From contig AP025040.1 of assembly GCA_036186865.1 (NCBI GenBank), positions 36,323,425 to 36,387,424 of the forward strand: a stretch of DNA of 64,000 nucleotides, read 5' to 3'. A program made the translations under genes and the position numbers. Shown here in pieces: positions 31,565-41,153 of the stretch. How positions within the stretch are numbered: position 1 is the stretch's first letter; the number at the start of each line of letters is the position of its first letter. The notes beneath the pieces are model-generated. The model saw only the letters and a list, made by a program, of their open reading frames with translations. It ran no database searches and was not told the DNA's origin. This stretch comes from Eustoma russellianum (taxonomy: Eukaryota; Streptophyta; Magnoliopsida; Gentianales; Gentianaceae).

Positions 31565-34411
31565 GTGTTATGTGATGTAGCCCCTATGCAATCAAGTCAT
31601 ATCTTATTAGGTAGACCGTGGCAATTTGACAACAAGGTTACATATGATGGTTACCTGAATAGATATTCCTTTAGGCAAAACAACAAACTGTTCAAATTAA
31701 ATGCCTTGCCCCCGCACAAAGTCTTTGAGGATCAACAACGAATGTTAAAAAGCCATAATGATCCAAAAGAAAAGGAATTGGAAAGGATTTTCATCAAAGA
31801 AAACCAACTAAAAACTTCTCATCTTAAAATTGAACCGAAAGAAATCAAAGTTTCTGCCGAACCATCTCTAAAGAAAAATGCATTCTTTGCATCTCAAAGC
31901 GAGGTATTCCATGCTATTAATTCAAACAAAAATGTTTATATCTTGCTTTACAAAGAAGCTCTGTTCTCTTCATCCGAAATACCATCTACTTTACCAAGTG
32001 ATGTTGCATTTTTACTTCAAGAATTTTCTAGCTTGTTTCGTGAAGGAGATCCCCCAGGTTTACCACCTCTAAGAGGCATTGAGCATCAAATAGATTTCAT
32101 TCCAGGAGCTGTTCTACCAAACAAACATGCCTATAGAGCCAATCCAGAGGAAACTAAGGAAATCCAAAAACAAGTTGAGGAATTATTGACCCAAGGTAAG
32201 GTAAGAGAGAGTATGAGTCCTTGTGCTGTTCCTGTTATCATTGTCCCTAAGAAAGATAGAACTTGGAGAATGTGTACTGATTGTAGAGCCATCAATAAGA
32301 TCACTGTGAAGTATAGATACCCTATCCCTAGGTTGAATGACATGTTGGATATGTTGTATGGGTCTAGATACTTTAGCAAAGTAGATCTTAAACAAGGTTA
32401 TTTCCAAGTGAGAATTAGGGAAGGTGATGAATGGAAAACTGCCTTTAAGACTAAATTTGGATTGTACGAATGGTTAGTTATGCCCTTTGGTTTAACCAAC
32501 GCCCCTAGTACTTTCATGAGGTTAATGAATGAGGTCTTAAGGAAATTCATAGGGAAATTTGTAGTAGTTTACTTTGATGACATTCTTATCTACTCAAAAA
32601 CCCTAAGTGAACACCTGATCCATCTACGAGCTGTTTTTGTCACCCTACAGAAAGAAAAGTTGTATGTTAATTTCAAGAAGTGTTCTTTCTGTCTGGAAAA
32701 GGTTACATTCTTAGGATTTGTGATTAGTGCTGAAGGAATTGAAATGGATCAAGAGAAAGTTAAATCCATAACTGAGTGGCCAACCCCTAAGTCTGCTGGA
32801 GATGTTAGGAGTTTTCATGGATTAGCTAGCTTCTATAGACATTTTGTGAAGGATTTCTCTACCATAGCTGCACCCTTGAATGAGTTAGTCAAGAAAGATG
32901 TAAGTTTTGAATGGGGAGAATCACAACAACAAGCCTTTGAGGAACTTAAGAAACGTCTAACTTCTGCACCTATCCTGAGATTGCCCAACTTTGATGAAAT
33001 GTTTGAAGTTGAATGTGATGCCAGTGGAGTTGGCATTGGAGCTGTATTGCATCAAGGTAACAAACCTGTTGCCTACTTTAGTGAGAAATTGAAAGGAGCT
33101 TCCATAAATTATTCAACCTATGACAAAGAATTGTATGCCCTTGTCCGTTCTTTACAAACTTGGCAACATTATCTGCAACCTAAGGAATTTGTGATTCATA
33201 CTGATCATGAAAGCCTTAAGTATCTAAAAGGTCAAGGAAAATTGAACAAAAGACATGCCAAATGGGTTGAATTCATTGAACAATTCCCTTATGTGATCAA
33301 GTATAAGCAAGGAAAAGAAAATGTTGTTGCTGATGCATTATCTTGTCGCTATACTTTGATTACTACTCTTTCATGTAACATGTTTGGTTTTGAGTCTATC
33401 AAAGAGATGTATCATTCTGATCATGACTTTAGTTCTATCTATCAAGCATGCATTGATTCACCTTTTGCTAAATATTACTTGCATGATGGTTATTTGTTTA
33501 AAGAACATAAGTTATGTGTACCAATGTGTTCATTAAGAGAGTTGTTGATAAAAGAAGCTCATGGAGGAGGTTTAATGGGTCATTTTGGCTCGTTAAAAGC
33601 TTTGGAAACACTTAAGGAGCATTTCTTCTGGCCGCATATGAAAACACATGTTGATAAGGTATGTGACCAATATATTACTTGCAAACAAGCAAAATCTAGA
33701 ACACAACCACATGGATTGTACACTCCCTTATCTGTTCCAAGCTCACCTTGGACTGATCTTTCTATGGACTTCGTATTGGGATTGCCTCGATCCAAAACTG
33801 GTAAAGATAGCATCTTTGTTGTTGTTGATAGATTTTCCAAAATGGCACATTTCATTGCATGTAAGAAAGTTGATGATGCTATTCATATTGCTGATTTGTT
33901 CTTTAAGGAGATTGTTAGATTGCATGGCATGCCACGTACAATTGTTAGTGATAGAGATACAAAGTTTCTAAGTCATTTCTGGCGTGTTTTGTGGAGTAGA
34001 CTTGGTACTAAATTGTTATTTTCTACAACTGCTCACCCACAAACCGATGGTCAAACTGAAGTTGTTAATAGAACTTTGTCTCAACTTTTACGTGTTGTCA
34101 TTCAAAAGAACTTAAAGAATTGGGAAGACTGCTTAGCTTATATTGAGTTTGCATACAATAGAGTTGTTCATAGTGGAACATTGCATTCTCCTTTTGAAGT
34201 TGTTCATGGTTTTAACCCTTTGTCCCCGCTTGATCTTGTTCCCATACCTGTTCATGAACGTGTTAGTTTAGATGGTGAACGAAAAGCAAAACTTGTGAAA
34301 GAATTGCATGAAAAGGTTAAGTCACAACTTGAAGCTAAGAGTAAAGTGTATGCCAATAGAGCCAACAGGAATCGTAAAGTTGTTATATTTGAGCTTGGTG
34401 ATCTTGTTTGA
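31565..34411 (+). CDS. B pol: RT, RNase H, integrase (ORF closed by a premature stop)
   Basis: 948 codons. The first ~35 residues (LLGRPWQFDNKVTYDG) are the protease C-terminus in the post-frameshift frame. RT follows, with GIEHQIDFIPGA (~170), WRMCTDCRAINK (~235) and catalytic YFDD (~337). RNase H has ECDASGVGIGAVLHQ and HTDHESLKYLKG. Integrase has an H-H-C-C finger (HGGGLMGHFG ... CDQYITC, ~665-705), catalytic Asp in MDFVLGLP (~735), Asp in SDRDTKF (~795) and Glu in QTEVVNRT (~834). It copies element RNA and integrates the DNA. The stop at 34409-34411 replaces a Trp codon that element C has at this place (GDLVW); coding similarity continues immediately after. Sequence and layout place it in the CRM clade. 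Confidence 0.92.
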   Translation: MLCDVAPMQSSHILLGRPWQFDNKVTYDGYLNRYSFRQNNKLFKLNALPPHKVFEDQQRMLKSHNDPKEKELERIFIKENQLKTSHLKIEPKEIKVSAEPSLKKNAFFASQSEVFHAINSNKNVYILLYKEALFSSSEIPSTLPSDVAFLLQEFSSLFREGDPPGLPPLRGIEHQIDFIPGAVLPNKHAYRANPEETKEIQKQVEELLTQGKVRESMSPCAVPVIIVPKKDRTWRMCTDCRAINKITVKYRYPIPRLNDMLDMLYGSRYFSKVDLKQGYFQVRIREGDEWKTAFKTKFGLYEWLVMPFGLTNAPSTFMRLMNEVLRKFIGKFVVVYFDDILIYSKTLSEHLIHLRAVFVTLQKEKLYVNFKKCSFCLEKVTFLGFVISAEGIEMDQEKVKSITEWPTPKSAGDVRSFHGLASFYRHFVKDFSTIAAPLNELVKKDVSFEWGESQQQAFEELKKRLTSAPILRLPNFDEMFEVECDASGVGIGAVLHQGNKPVAYFSEKLKGASINYSTYDKELYALVRSLQTWQHYLQPKEFVIHTDHESLKYLKGQGKLNKRHAKWVEFIEQFPYVIKYKQGKENVVADALSCRYTLITTLSCNMFGFESIKEMYHSDHDFSSIYQACIDSPFAKYYLHDGYLFKEHKLCVPMCSLRELLIKEAHGGGLMGHFGSLKALETLKEHFFWPHMKTHVDKVCDQYITCKQAKSRTQPHGLYTPLSVPSSPWTDLSMDFVLGLPRSKTGKDSIFVVVDRFSKMAHFIACKKVDDAIHIADLFFKEIVRLHGMPRTIVSDRDTKFLSHFWRVLWSRLGTKLLFSTTAHPQTDGQTEVVNRTLSQLLRVVIQKNLKNWEDCLAYIEFAYNRVVHSGTLHSPFEVVHGFNPLSPLDLVPIPVHERVSLDGERKAKLVKELHEKVKSQLEAKSKVYANRANRNRKVVIFELGDLV

Positions 34412-34828
34412 TTACACTTGAGGAAAGAAAGATTCCCTAAGGAAAGGGACTCAAAGTTGAAGCCAAGAGGCGATGGACCGTTCATAGTATTGAAACGGCT
34501 TGGTGATAATGCCTATGTTCTCGATCTTCCTGAAGAAAGGTATGGTCCTATCTCTAAAACTTTTAATGTTGCTGACCTTTCTCCATTTAGTATTGATTCA
34601 GATTCGAGGATGAATCCTTCTCAAGTGGGAGGAAATGATGAGCTACAGCCTAACCTTGTGGATACAAACACTGATGAAGACACCTCACTGCCCCGCACAA
34701 GTCCCATAACAAGGAGTATGGCTAAGAAGTTGTTGTATTGTGTTGAATCATTTCTTTACAGGCATGAAGAGGATGAACCAAGCAGAGATGATGTCCATTG
34801 GGTTTATATGATACAAGCTTTGATCTAG
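34412..34828 (+). pseudogene. B pol C-terminal tail running into the 3' LTR
   Basis: In frame with the pol ORF after its premature stop: integrase C-terminal region (KERDSKLKPRGDGPFIVLKR, NAYVLDLPEERYG, TFNVADLSPF), then a linker. It crosses the LTR start at 34636 and ends at 34828 (SPITRSMAKKLLYCVE, WVYMIQALI). About 64 codons lie inside the LTR. This matches the CRM arrangement, where a targeting-associated CR motif overlaps the LTR. Without suppression of the upstream stop it is untranslated. Confidence 0.85.
34625..34635 (+). other. B polypurine tract
   Basis: AGTGGGAGGAAA-type purine run directly before the 3' LTR; it primes plus-strand DNA and is embedded in the pol reading frame. Confidence 0.8.
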
Positions 34829-35822
34829 TTGTATCAAAAACATGTTGTACATATCTTTAGTTGTTCCTTTTAATATTGTTGGTTGGTTAACCTTGTTTTA
34901 GGATAGTTTGTGTTGTATTATTGCCTTGTCTTTCAGGTACACGTACTTAGCTTGAAAATACAATTGGAACCTGAATTTTTGTCCAAGCAAGGAGGTGATA
35001 AGCAAGTAGCTTACAAGCAAGGTGGTGACAAGCACCCATGTCAAATCTGAATTCTTCTTCACGTTGAAACAAGGATGGAGAAGCTGTTCAAAGCTTTAAC
35101 CAATAGGAAGAAGTCTTGCAAATGGTCAAACCAATCACAATCAAGTTGAAGACAAGTAGGCAAGCTACACAACAATTGATCCAATCAAAATCCTTGAAGA
35201 ATTAGGCTGGTTTAAGCTTAATTGGTTTGAATATTCAAAGCCTAAACTACAACCAATCAAAGGAAGTTCAAACCAAGCTGCTCATTGTATTATCCAATCA
35301 AAATTATGGCTGAAATCAAGCAAGGAAGAAACGGCAAGCAACCAGCCTTTTTGGAACCGAAAGTTGCTCAAACAAGTTCAAAGCAAGCATGTCATTTTTA
35401 GCCTTGTACTTTGTACTTTAAACCTTGTACTCTTTGTAATTTTCGTTGTTATAAGTAGGTTAAGAAGCTGAATGTAAAAAGAACACAATTTCAAACACAT
35501 TTCAATCAGATTTTCTTTTAAGGAGTTCTCAACTTTCTAGTTGAAGTTAAAACCACTTAACGGTTTCTTTCAAGTTCATAGCCTAGAACTTGTTAGTATT
35601 TTACTTCATTTTTGGTTTACAGCATCTTAGGGTCTCAATGAGGTTTTAGATGTGTTGGAGTGCCAAAGAGGAAGAGGTGTTGGCATAAATTGAGCCAAGA
35701 ACAAACGGTTATAGTTCAAGGGGTGTCATTGGGATGTTTTTTGCCATAGCCGAGGTTCAAATCAGTTTGGAGTAGAAGACAAAGTCCTAGGAACGTTTTT
35801 CTAGCCTTCATTTGGCTCATCA
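34636..35822 (+). repeat. 3' LTR of B
   Basis: 1187 bp, same length as the 5' LTR, ending GGCTCATCA and followed by TTTTG. Its distal part (from about 34830 on) is strongly similar to F's LTRs in reverse orientation, while the first ~200 bp are not. Confidence 0.93.
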
Positions 35823-35827
35823 TTTTG

Positions 35828-37510
35828 TACATAGTAAAGTCCATTCATGGCATATCTAGTTTGTGTGTCCCATACCCCAAAACAGCCCGTTAAACTCATG
35901 CAAGGGCTTAAATTTCATTTCCATAATGAACATTTTACACCTAAGTCATAGAGCATACAAATTATATGCTTCCTTTACCCCACAAGTCACAATCTTTAAC
36001 AAGAACAATATTTACCCACACATTTCATCCAATCGTCCCCCTTACATGCCAAAGAAGAGAAATTTGCCACACTTATCTTAGACAAGCATCATATTCATAC
36101 TCAAAAAGGGCAAATAATACACCTTTGAAGGAATCCCATACATGCAAGCCACTTTTCTTAAGGAGACCGAAATTTTCATGCTTCAAGCTTCACATTTTCC
36201 ATCTAAGATTAAAACTTAGTAACATCTAGACATTCAAGCATATACTTCAGACACAAGCCAAGAATATTTATAGTGTACTTGCCTCTTCAAGCTTAACCTT
36301 TCCTTAGCTTGGAAAGTGAAGTGAAGTCTCCCTCCTTTTCAACATATGAACCCCACAGTTTTGGAGGAGGAAAAAAACAATAGTTAGCCATTATCTTAAG
36401 TGAAAGATAAACTAAATAGAGGCTAGATTGGCTTACCAATATGAAGCTTGAATGGTGTTCAAACCTCTTAAGAGACTAGTACCCCTTAAGAGCTTGAAAG
36501 CTTGAACCTAGTGACCATGGGGGTCACGGTTTTTGAGCAAGAAAAAGGTAGAAATGTGAGCTTCACTCCATATAAGATACAAAAATTCTCTTAAGGAATT
36601 CAGAGTGTACTTACCTAGACCAAGTTTGAAATTGGATGAATCTTAAATCTTCTTGGTTCAAGTTGCCGTGTTCCTTGAGGGAAAAAAGAGGGAAGTCTCT
36701 TGCTCCTTGTGAATTCTTGAGGGAGAGTGTTCTAGAGTTTCTTGGAGAGGAATTTCTTCACTAGGCTAAGTGGTTTAGCCGTTGGGGAGCAAAAGGGAAG
36801 AAGGGGTTACCTTGGCTTGGTTAGGCTAATTAGAGTTAAATAGCTTAAGTTACTTTAGCTGACCAAGGTTGCTTTAATGTTAACTTGGGTTACTTTATCC
36901 AACTAGAGTTACTTTAAGGCTAACTTGGGTTACTTTAACCTTGCAGTTAACATAAAGTAACCATAGTAAGATTTGAAAGGCTTCTTGGTTATTCCATGGA
37001 GGGAGATCCAGCGGGTAGGGCATTAGTAGCATTACCATGCTTAAGTCACTTTCCAAGTCTGTTTAATAAAAAGCTATTTGGGTAGTTGCCCCCTTTTTAT
37101 TAATTATTTTCCCCTTTTCTTGATTTAAAATGAAATTAGGGAAATCTTGAATTCTTTTGGGCTAAAGGGCCGAATTTTAGTCAGGGTTGGGGAAAATTGT
37201 CCCACAACTTAAAACCCCTTAATTGCTATTTGGGCTTGTCTTAAGGTGGCCCTTAAGATTAACCTCCTTATAATTTGAAAAAAAATCCTTTAAGGCCCTT
37301 GTTAAACCTTGTGGTCGAAATCTCTTAAGCCCCTTGGGTGAATTGGCCATGGTCCATAACTCATGCTTGAATGATTATAATATTTGCTTTATCAAAATAA
37401 AATAAAAGAAGCACTACTAAAACTTAGTAAAATGCACTTGAAGGATGCAACTTCATTAGTTCACCTATACAAGTCTTCAAGTACAATATAACTTTTCGTT
37501 GGGTACAACA
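35828..37510 (-). repeat. Element A 3' LTR, fragment right of B
   Basis: Aligns with 53702-55377 with a few percent differences by eye. On the plus strand it ends GTTGGGTACAACA. It contains a ~20-bp periodic GTTACTTTA repeat (annotated separately). Confidence 0.88.
36849..36961. repeat. 20-bp periodic GTTACTTTA repeat in A LTR
   Basis: GTTACTTTA or GTTGCTTTA recurs at about 36849, 36869, 36888, 36908 and 36929, and ends with an inverted TAAAGTAAC at 36953-36961. The same array is at 54713-54830 in the other LTR. Confidence 0.85.
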
Positions 37511-37555
37511 TCCTCCCTCCTTTATTACAAGTTTCGTCCTTGAAACTTAAAAGCG
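37511..37555 (-). other. Element A polypurine tract and 3' UTR
   Basis: On the minus strand a purine run (AAAGGAGGGAGGA, about 37512-37523) abuts the LTR that starts TGTTGTACCC at 37510. Between it and the pol stop is AAGTTTCAAGGACGAAACTT, similar to element X. Confidence 0.85.
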
Positions 37556-39577
37556 CTACCCAAAAAGGTGAGGGTACAAGTTCTTCATGTTTTCTTCCAT
37601 CTCCCAAGTAGCTTCATCAATCGAATGGTGTTTCCATTGCACCTTAACCATAGGTATGGATCGTTTCTTTAATGTCTTTTCCTTACGATCAACAATCATT
37701 TCCGGTTCTTCTACGTAGGTCGGGTCGGCTTCAACTTTCAAAGGCTGTTTCTCTATGATATGGCTAGGCTCATGCACATACCGACGAAGTTGTGATACGT
37801 GAAATACATCGCGCAATTGAGATAGCGATGGCGGTAGTGCTAGCCGGTAAGTGGCTTCTCCAATTCTTTCAAGAATCTCATACGGTCCAGTAAACCTGGG
37901 ACTTAACTTTCCTTTGATACCAAACCTCTTAACTCCTTTAGATGGCGACACTTTCAAGAACACCTCTCCTGCTTGAAATTCCAATGGCCGTTGTCTCTCG
38001 TCTGCTCAAATCTTACTTCTATCTTGGGCCGCTTGTAACCTTTGTTTTATGATCATTATTTTCTCTCGCGTTTGTTCTATTAGGTCAGATCCTATGAAAA
38101 CTTTCTCTCTGATTTCATCCGAGTAAAGTGGAGAGCGGCACTTTCTTCCGTAGAGTGCTTCATACGGAGCCATCCCAATAGATCGATGATAACTGTTGTT
38201 ATAAGAAAACTCCGCCAATTTGAGATTCTTGTCCCAAATCCCTCCAAAATCAAGTGTACAAGTTCGCAACATGTCTTCCAGCGTTTGGATGGTCCTCTCC
38301 GATTGACCATCCATCTGAGGGTGAAATGCAGAACTCATTCGTATCTCGGTGCCCATCGCTTTTTGAAAAGCTATCCAAAATCATGATGTAAAGCGAGGGT
38401 TGCGGTCACATACAATGCTTATGGGTACTCCATAAAGGCTCACAATTTGATCAACATACATCGTAGCCAACTTCTCCATAGGAGCCTTGATCGTCATAGC
38501 CATGAAGTGAGCGGATTTTGTTAGACGATCAACAACCACCCAAATGGCATCATTTCCATTCTTTGTCGTTGGTAAGTCAGTCACGAAATCCATAGTACTA
38601 TGATCCCACTTCCACTCGGGGACTTCAAGAGGTTGTAGTAATCCGGCGGGTCTCTGATGTTCCGCTTTCACCTTCTGGTAAACAAGACATTTCTCTACGA
38701 ACTCCACAATGTCTTTTCATGCCATGCCACCAGAATCTTTGTTTTAAGTCTTGGTACATTTTGTTGGCTCCAGGATGGATAGACAAATGTGTATTATGAG
38801 CTTCACAATGAATTTCGTTCCTTATATCATCGTCATTGGGTACGCACAGTCTTTCTCGAAACCACAAGCTATCATCATCCCTGACCTTAAAATCCTCAGA
38901 TGGTTTCGTTCTCAACCTGTTCTTTATTTTCTTCAAAGTTTCATCCTTTTCTTGACCCTCCTTAATCTTGTCAATCAGCGAATGAATCAATACCAACTTT
39001 GCGAGCATACCCTGAATGGAATCAACCTCCTCAAGATCAAATTCTTCCATATCACGCTGCAGAGGTGGTTGACGCAGATGGCTTGTCTTTCTACTCTGAG
39101 CGTCGGCAACTTTATTGGCTTTTCCTGGATGATAATGAATAGAAAGGTCGTAGTCCTTCATCAACTCTAGCCATCTGCGTTGACACATATTTAACTCTTT
39201 TTGGGTGAAGAGATACTTAAGGCTCTTGTGATTAGTGAAGATTTCGCACCTCTCACCGTACAAATAATGTCTCCATATCTTTAGGACAAAGACTACGGCT
39301 GCTAATTCAAGATCGTGTACCGGTAATTTTGTTCAAATGGTTTTAGCTGTCTAGATGCACACGCAATCACTCGATCTTTCTGCATTAGTACACATCTAAG
39401 TCCATTCTTAGAGACATCACTATACACCACAAAATTTTCACCCGGAATAGGTTGTGCCAAAACTAGGGCAGAAGTTAGCTTCTCCTTTAATTCATACCAC
39501 CTGTAGCGCCCCGCACCCCGGTCTAGCCGGATATGGTGCGCCCGTCGTACTTCACTACGGAGAGTACCAGGCGTCAA
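37556..39577 (-). pseudogene. A pol 3' part: RNase H, integrase, chromodomain, broken
   Basis: Minus-strand fragments. RNase H: 39302-39500 (ELKEKLTSALVLAQP, FVVYSDVSKNGLRCVLMQKD), then 38625-39263 (IFTNHKSLKYLFTQKEL). The integrase finger region near 38700-38800 is frame-shifted; the core is at 38381-38707 (GLLQPLEVPEWKWDHSTMDF, IWVVVDRLTKSAHF) and 38006-38356 (MSSAFHPQMDGQSERTIQTL, EALYGRKCRSPLY). C-terminal integrase and chromodomain: 37556-37984 (RFTGPYEILERIGEATYRLA, DVFHVSQLRRYVHEPSH; chromodomain ~95-142 with PEMIVDRKEKTL and VKVQWKHHSIDEATWE). The chromodomain would steer integration to marked chromatin. At least four frame breaks or stops; inactive. Confidence 0.87.
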
Positions 39578-39599
39578 TCCATAACATGTCTTGGTCCAT
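39494..39599 (-). repeat. LTR-end plus primer-site patch inside A pol
   Basis: 106 bp at the RT/RNase H boundary match A's own U5 end and the first eight primer-site bases: compare 39494-39599 with 42652-42757 (ATACCACCTGTAGCGCCCCG ... CTTGGTCCAT). It replaces a few codons expected between the KKTKFEW-like and ELKEKL motifs. Short matches to the pol sequence lie at both edges. Confidence 0.9.
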
Positions 39600-40709
39600 T
39601 CGAACTTGGTCTTTTTCTATGTCAAACGGGTGAGAGGCATGGCGATTCGAGAAAATTCCTCAACAAACTTACAATAGTAGCCGACGGGACCGAGAAAACT
39701 CCGTACTTCTGTAACTTTGGTCGGTCTTGGCCACTCTGTGATTGCCTCGATTTTCTTTGGATATACAGATATACCATCCTTAGATATCATGTGTCCCAGT
39801 AATGCTACACTGCGTAGCCAAAATTCGCATTTACTAAATTTGGCATACAGTTGTTTTCCCCTTAGGATGTCGAGGACAGTCCTTAAATGGGTCACGTGGG
39901 TCTCTTCATCATATGAGTAGATCAAGATGTCATCGATAAAAACCACGACAAATTTTTTCCAGTTGTTCTTGAAATACTCGATTCATCAGATCCATAAACG
40001 CCACAGGGGCGCTGGTCAATCCAAATGGCATTACAAGAAATTCGTAATGTCCATAACGTGTTCTGAATGCAGTTTTTGGGACGTCCTCAGCTTTGATCTT
40101 CAATTGGAAGTATCCCGAGCGAAGATCAGTCTTACTGAAAATCCGTGCCCCTGCATCACGATATTTTTAGGTAGTGTTCATAATAGACTTATTATTGAAA
40201 TAAAACTTTGAATCGCTTACCCGAAGCTGATCGAATAGGTCGTCAATCCTAGGCAATGGGTATTTGTTCTTTATTGTGATCTTGTTGAGTTCTCTATAGT
40301 CAATTCATAAGCGCATGCTCCCATCCTTTTTCTTTAAAAACAGTTTGAGGGCACCCCAAGGCGAAACACTTGGGCGAATAAGCTTCTTCTCTAACAATTC
40401 ACGTAACTGTTCCTTCAACTCTTTTAATTCCGCAGGTGCCATTCGATAGGGAGCCTTCGATATTGGCTCAGCTCCTGGAATTAGATTAATTTCGAAGGAT
40501 ATTTTCCGATCCGGAGGAAGACCCGGTAATTCCTCTAGAAAAACATCTGGATATTCTTGGACTACCGAGACTTGAGAAAGATCAGAGGGTGCTTGATCAA
40601 CATTTATGGAATAAACGAGAAACCCTTCGTGTCCTTTCTTTAACGCCTTACTAGCGCGGATTGCATTTACATAAACATTCTTGGGACACTTCCTTAATTT
40701 TGAACCTCC
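39600..40709 (-). pseudogene. A reverse transcriptase, broken
   Basis: Minus-strand gypsy RT in several frames: YPDVFLEELPGLPPDRKISF, NLIPGAEPISKAPYRMAPAE and SVSPWGAL near 40300-40560; IDYRELNKITIKNKYPLPRI near 40240-40300 after a stop; ARIFSKTDLRSGYFQLKIKA and YGHYEFLVMPFGLTSAP near 40010-40150; then 39617-39946 with FIDDILIYSYDEETHVTHLR (catalytic DD retained) and EVRSFLGPVGYYCKFVEEFS. About 60 bp of extra sequence at roughly 40157-40223 separates FDQLR from ARIFSK. The patch at 39494-39599 follows directly. Confidence 0.85.
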
Positions 40710-41153
40710 CTAAAAGTTTACTTCCTTACGAGTGGGGTCCTTAATAGTAACCCGCTTTTTACGGCAATCAATGTGGGCGAAATTCTTGGAGAGCCAATCC
40801 ATCCCAAGTATCACATTGAAATCCATCATGGGTATTGGAATTAAGTTGACGTCAAACCGGTAATCATCGAACTCAAGTTCGCAATTTCTGAAAATGTGAT
40901 GAGACACAAGCACCTGATCCCCAGCTGCTTGAACCCTATAGGGCGTGTCACTATGGGTTGGGGTGTGATCAATATTTTTTGCAAATTTCTTTGAGATAAA
41001 TGAGTGGCTAGCGTCACTATCAAATAGTACATTGGCAGGCACTGAGCATACTAAAATAGCTCCTGGATATGCGAGATTTACTAAGCAATAGTACAGAAAT
41101 GACAAAAATCTAAGTATTGCATAAGCTTTAAAATGTACCTGCCACCACACCAT
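40710..41153 (-). pseudogene. A aspartic protease with altered active site
   Basis: Minus-strand protease domain: VPANVLFDSDASHSFISKKF carries the active-site region, but the usual DSG/DTG triad reads DSD. The fold continues with HHIFRNCELEFDDYRFDVNL, IPMMDFNVILGMDWLSKNFA and IDCRKKRVTI. The glycine-to-aspartate change should disable it. Its first codons overlap the last part of gag in another frame. Confidence 0.85.

Larger units (their letters stand above)
29792..35822 (+). mobile_element. Element B: CRM-clade chromovirus lacking most of gag
   Basis: Complete LTR-to-LTR insertion: 5' LTR 29792-30978 and 3' LTR 34636-35822 (both 1187 bp), termini TGATGAGC and GCTCATCA forming an 8-bp inverted repeat, and target duplication TTTTG at 29787-29791 and 35823-35827. 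About 26 LTR differences by eye (~2%). PBS, zinc knuckle, protease, RT, RNase H and integrase are present, but the gag body and leader are deleted. Pol continues into the 3' LTR, a CRM hallmark. One frameshift and one stop disable the polyprotein. Confidence 0.93.
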
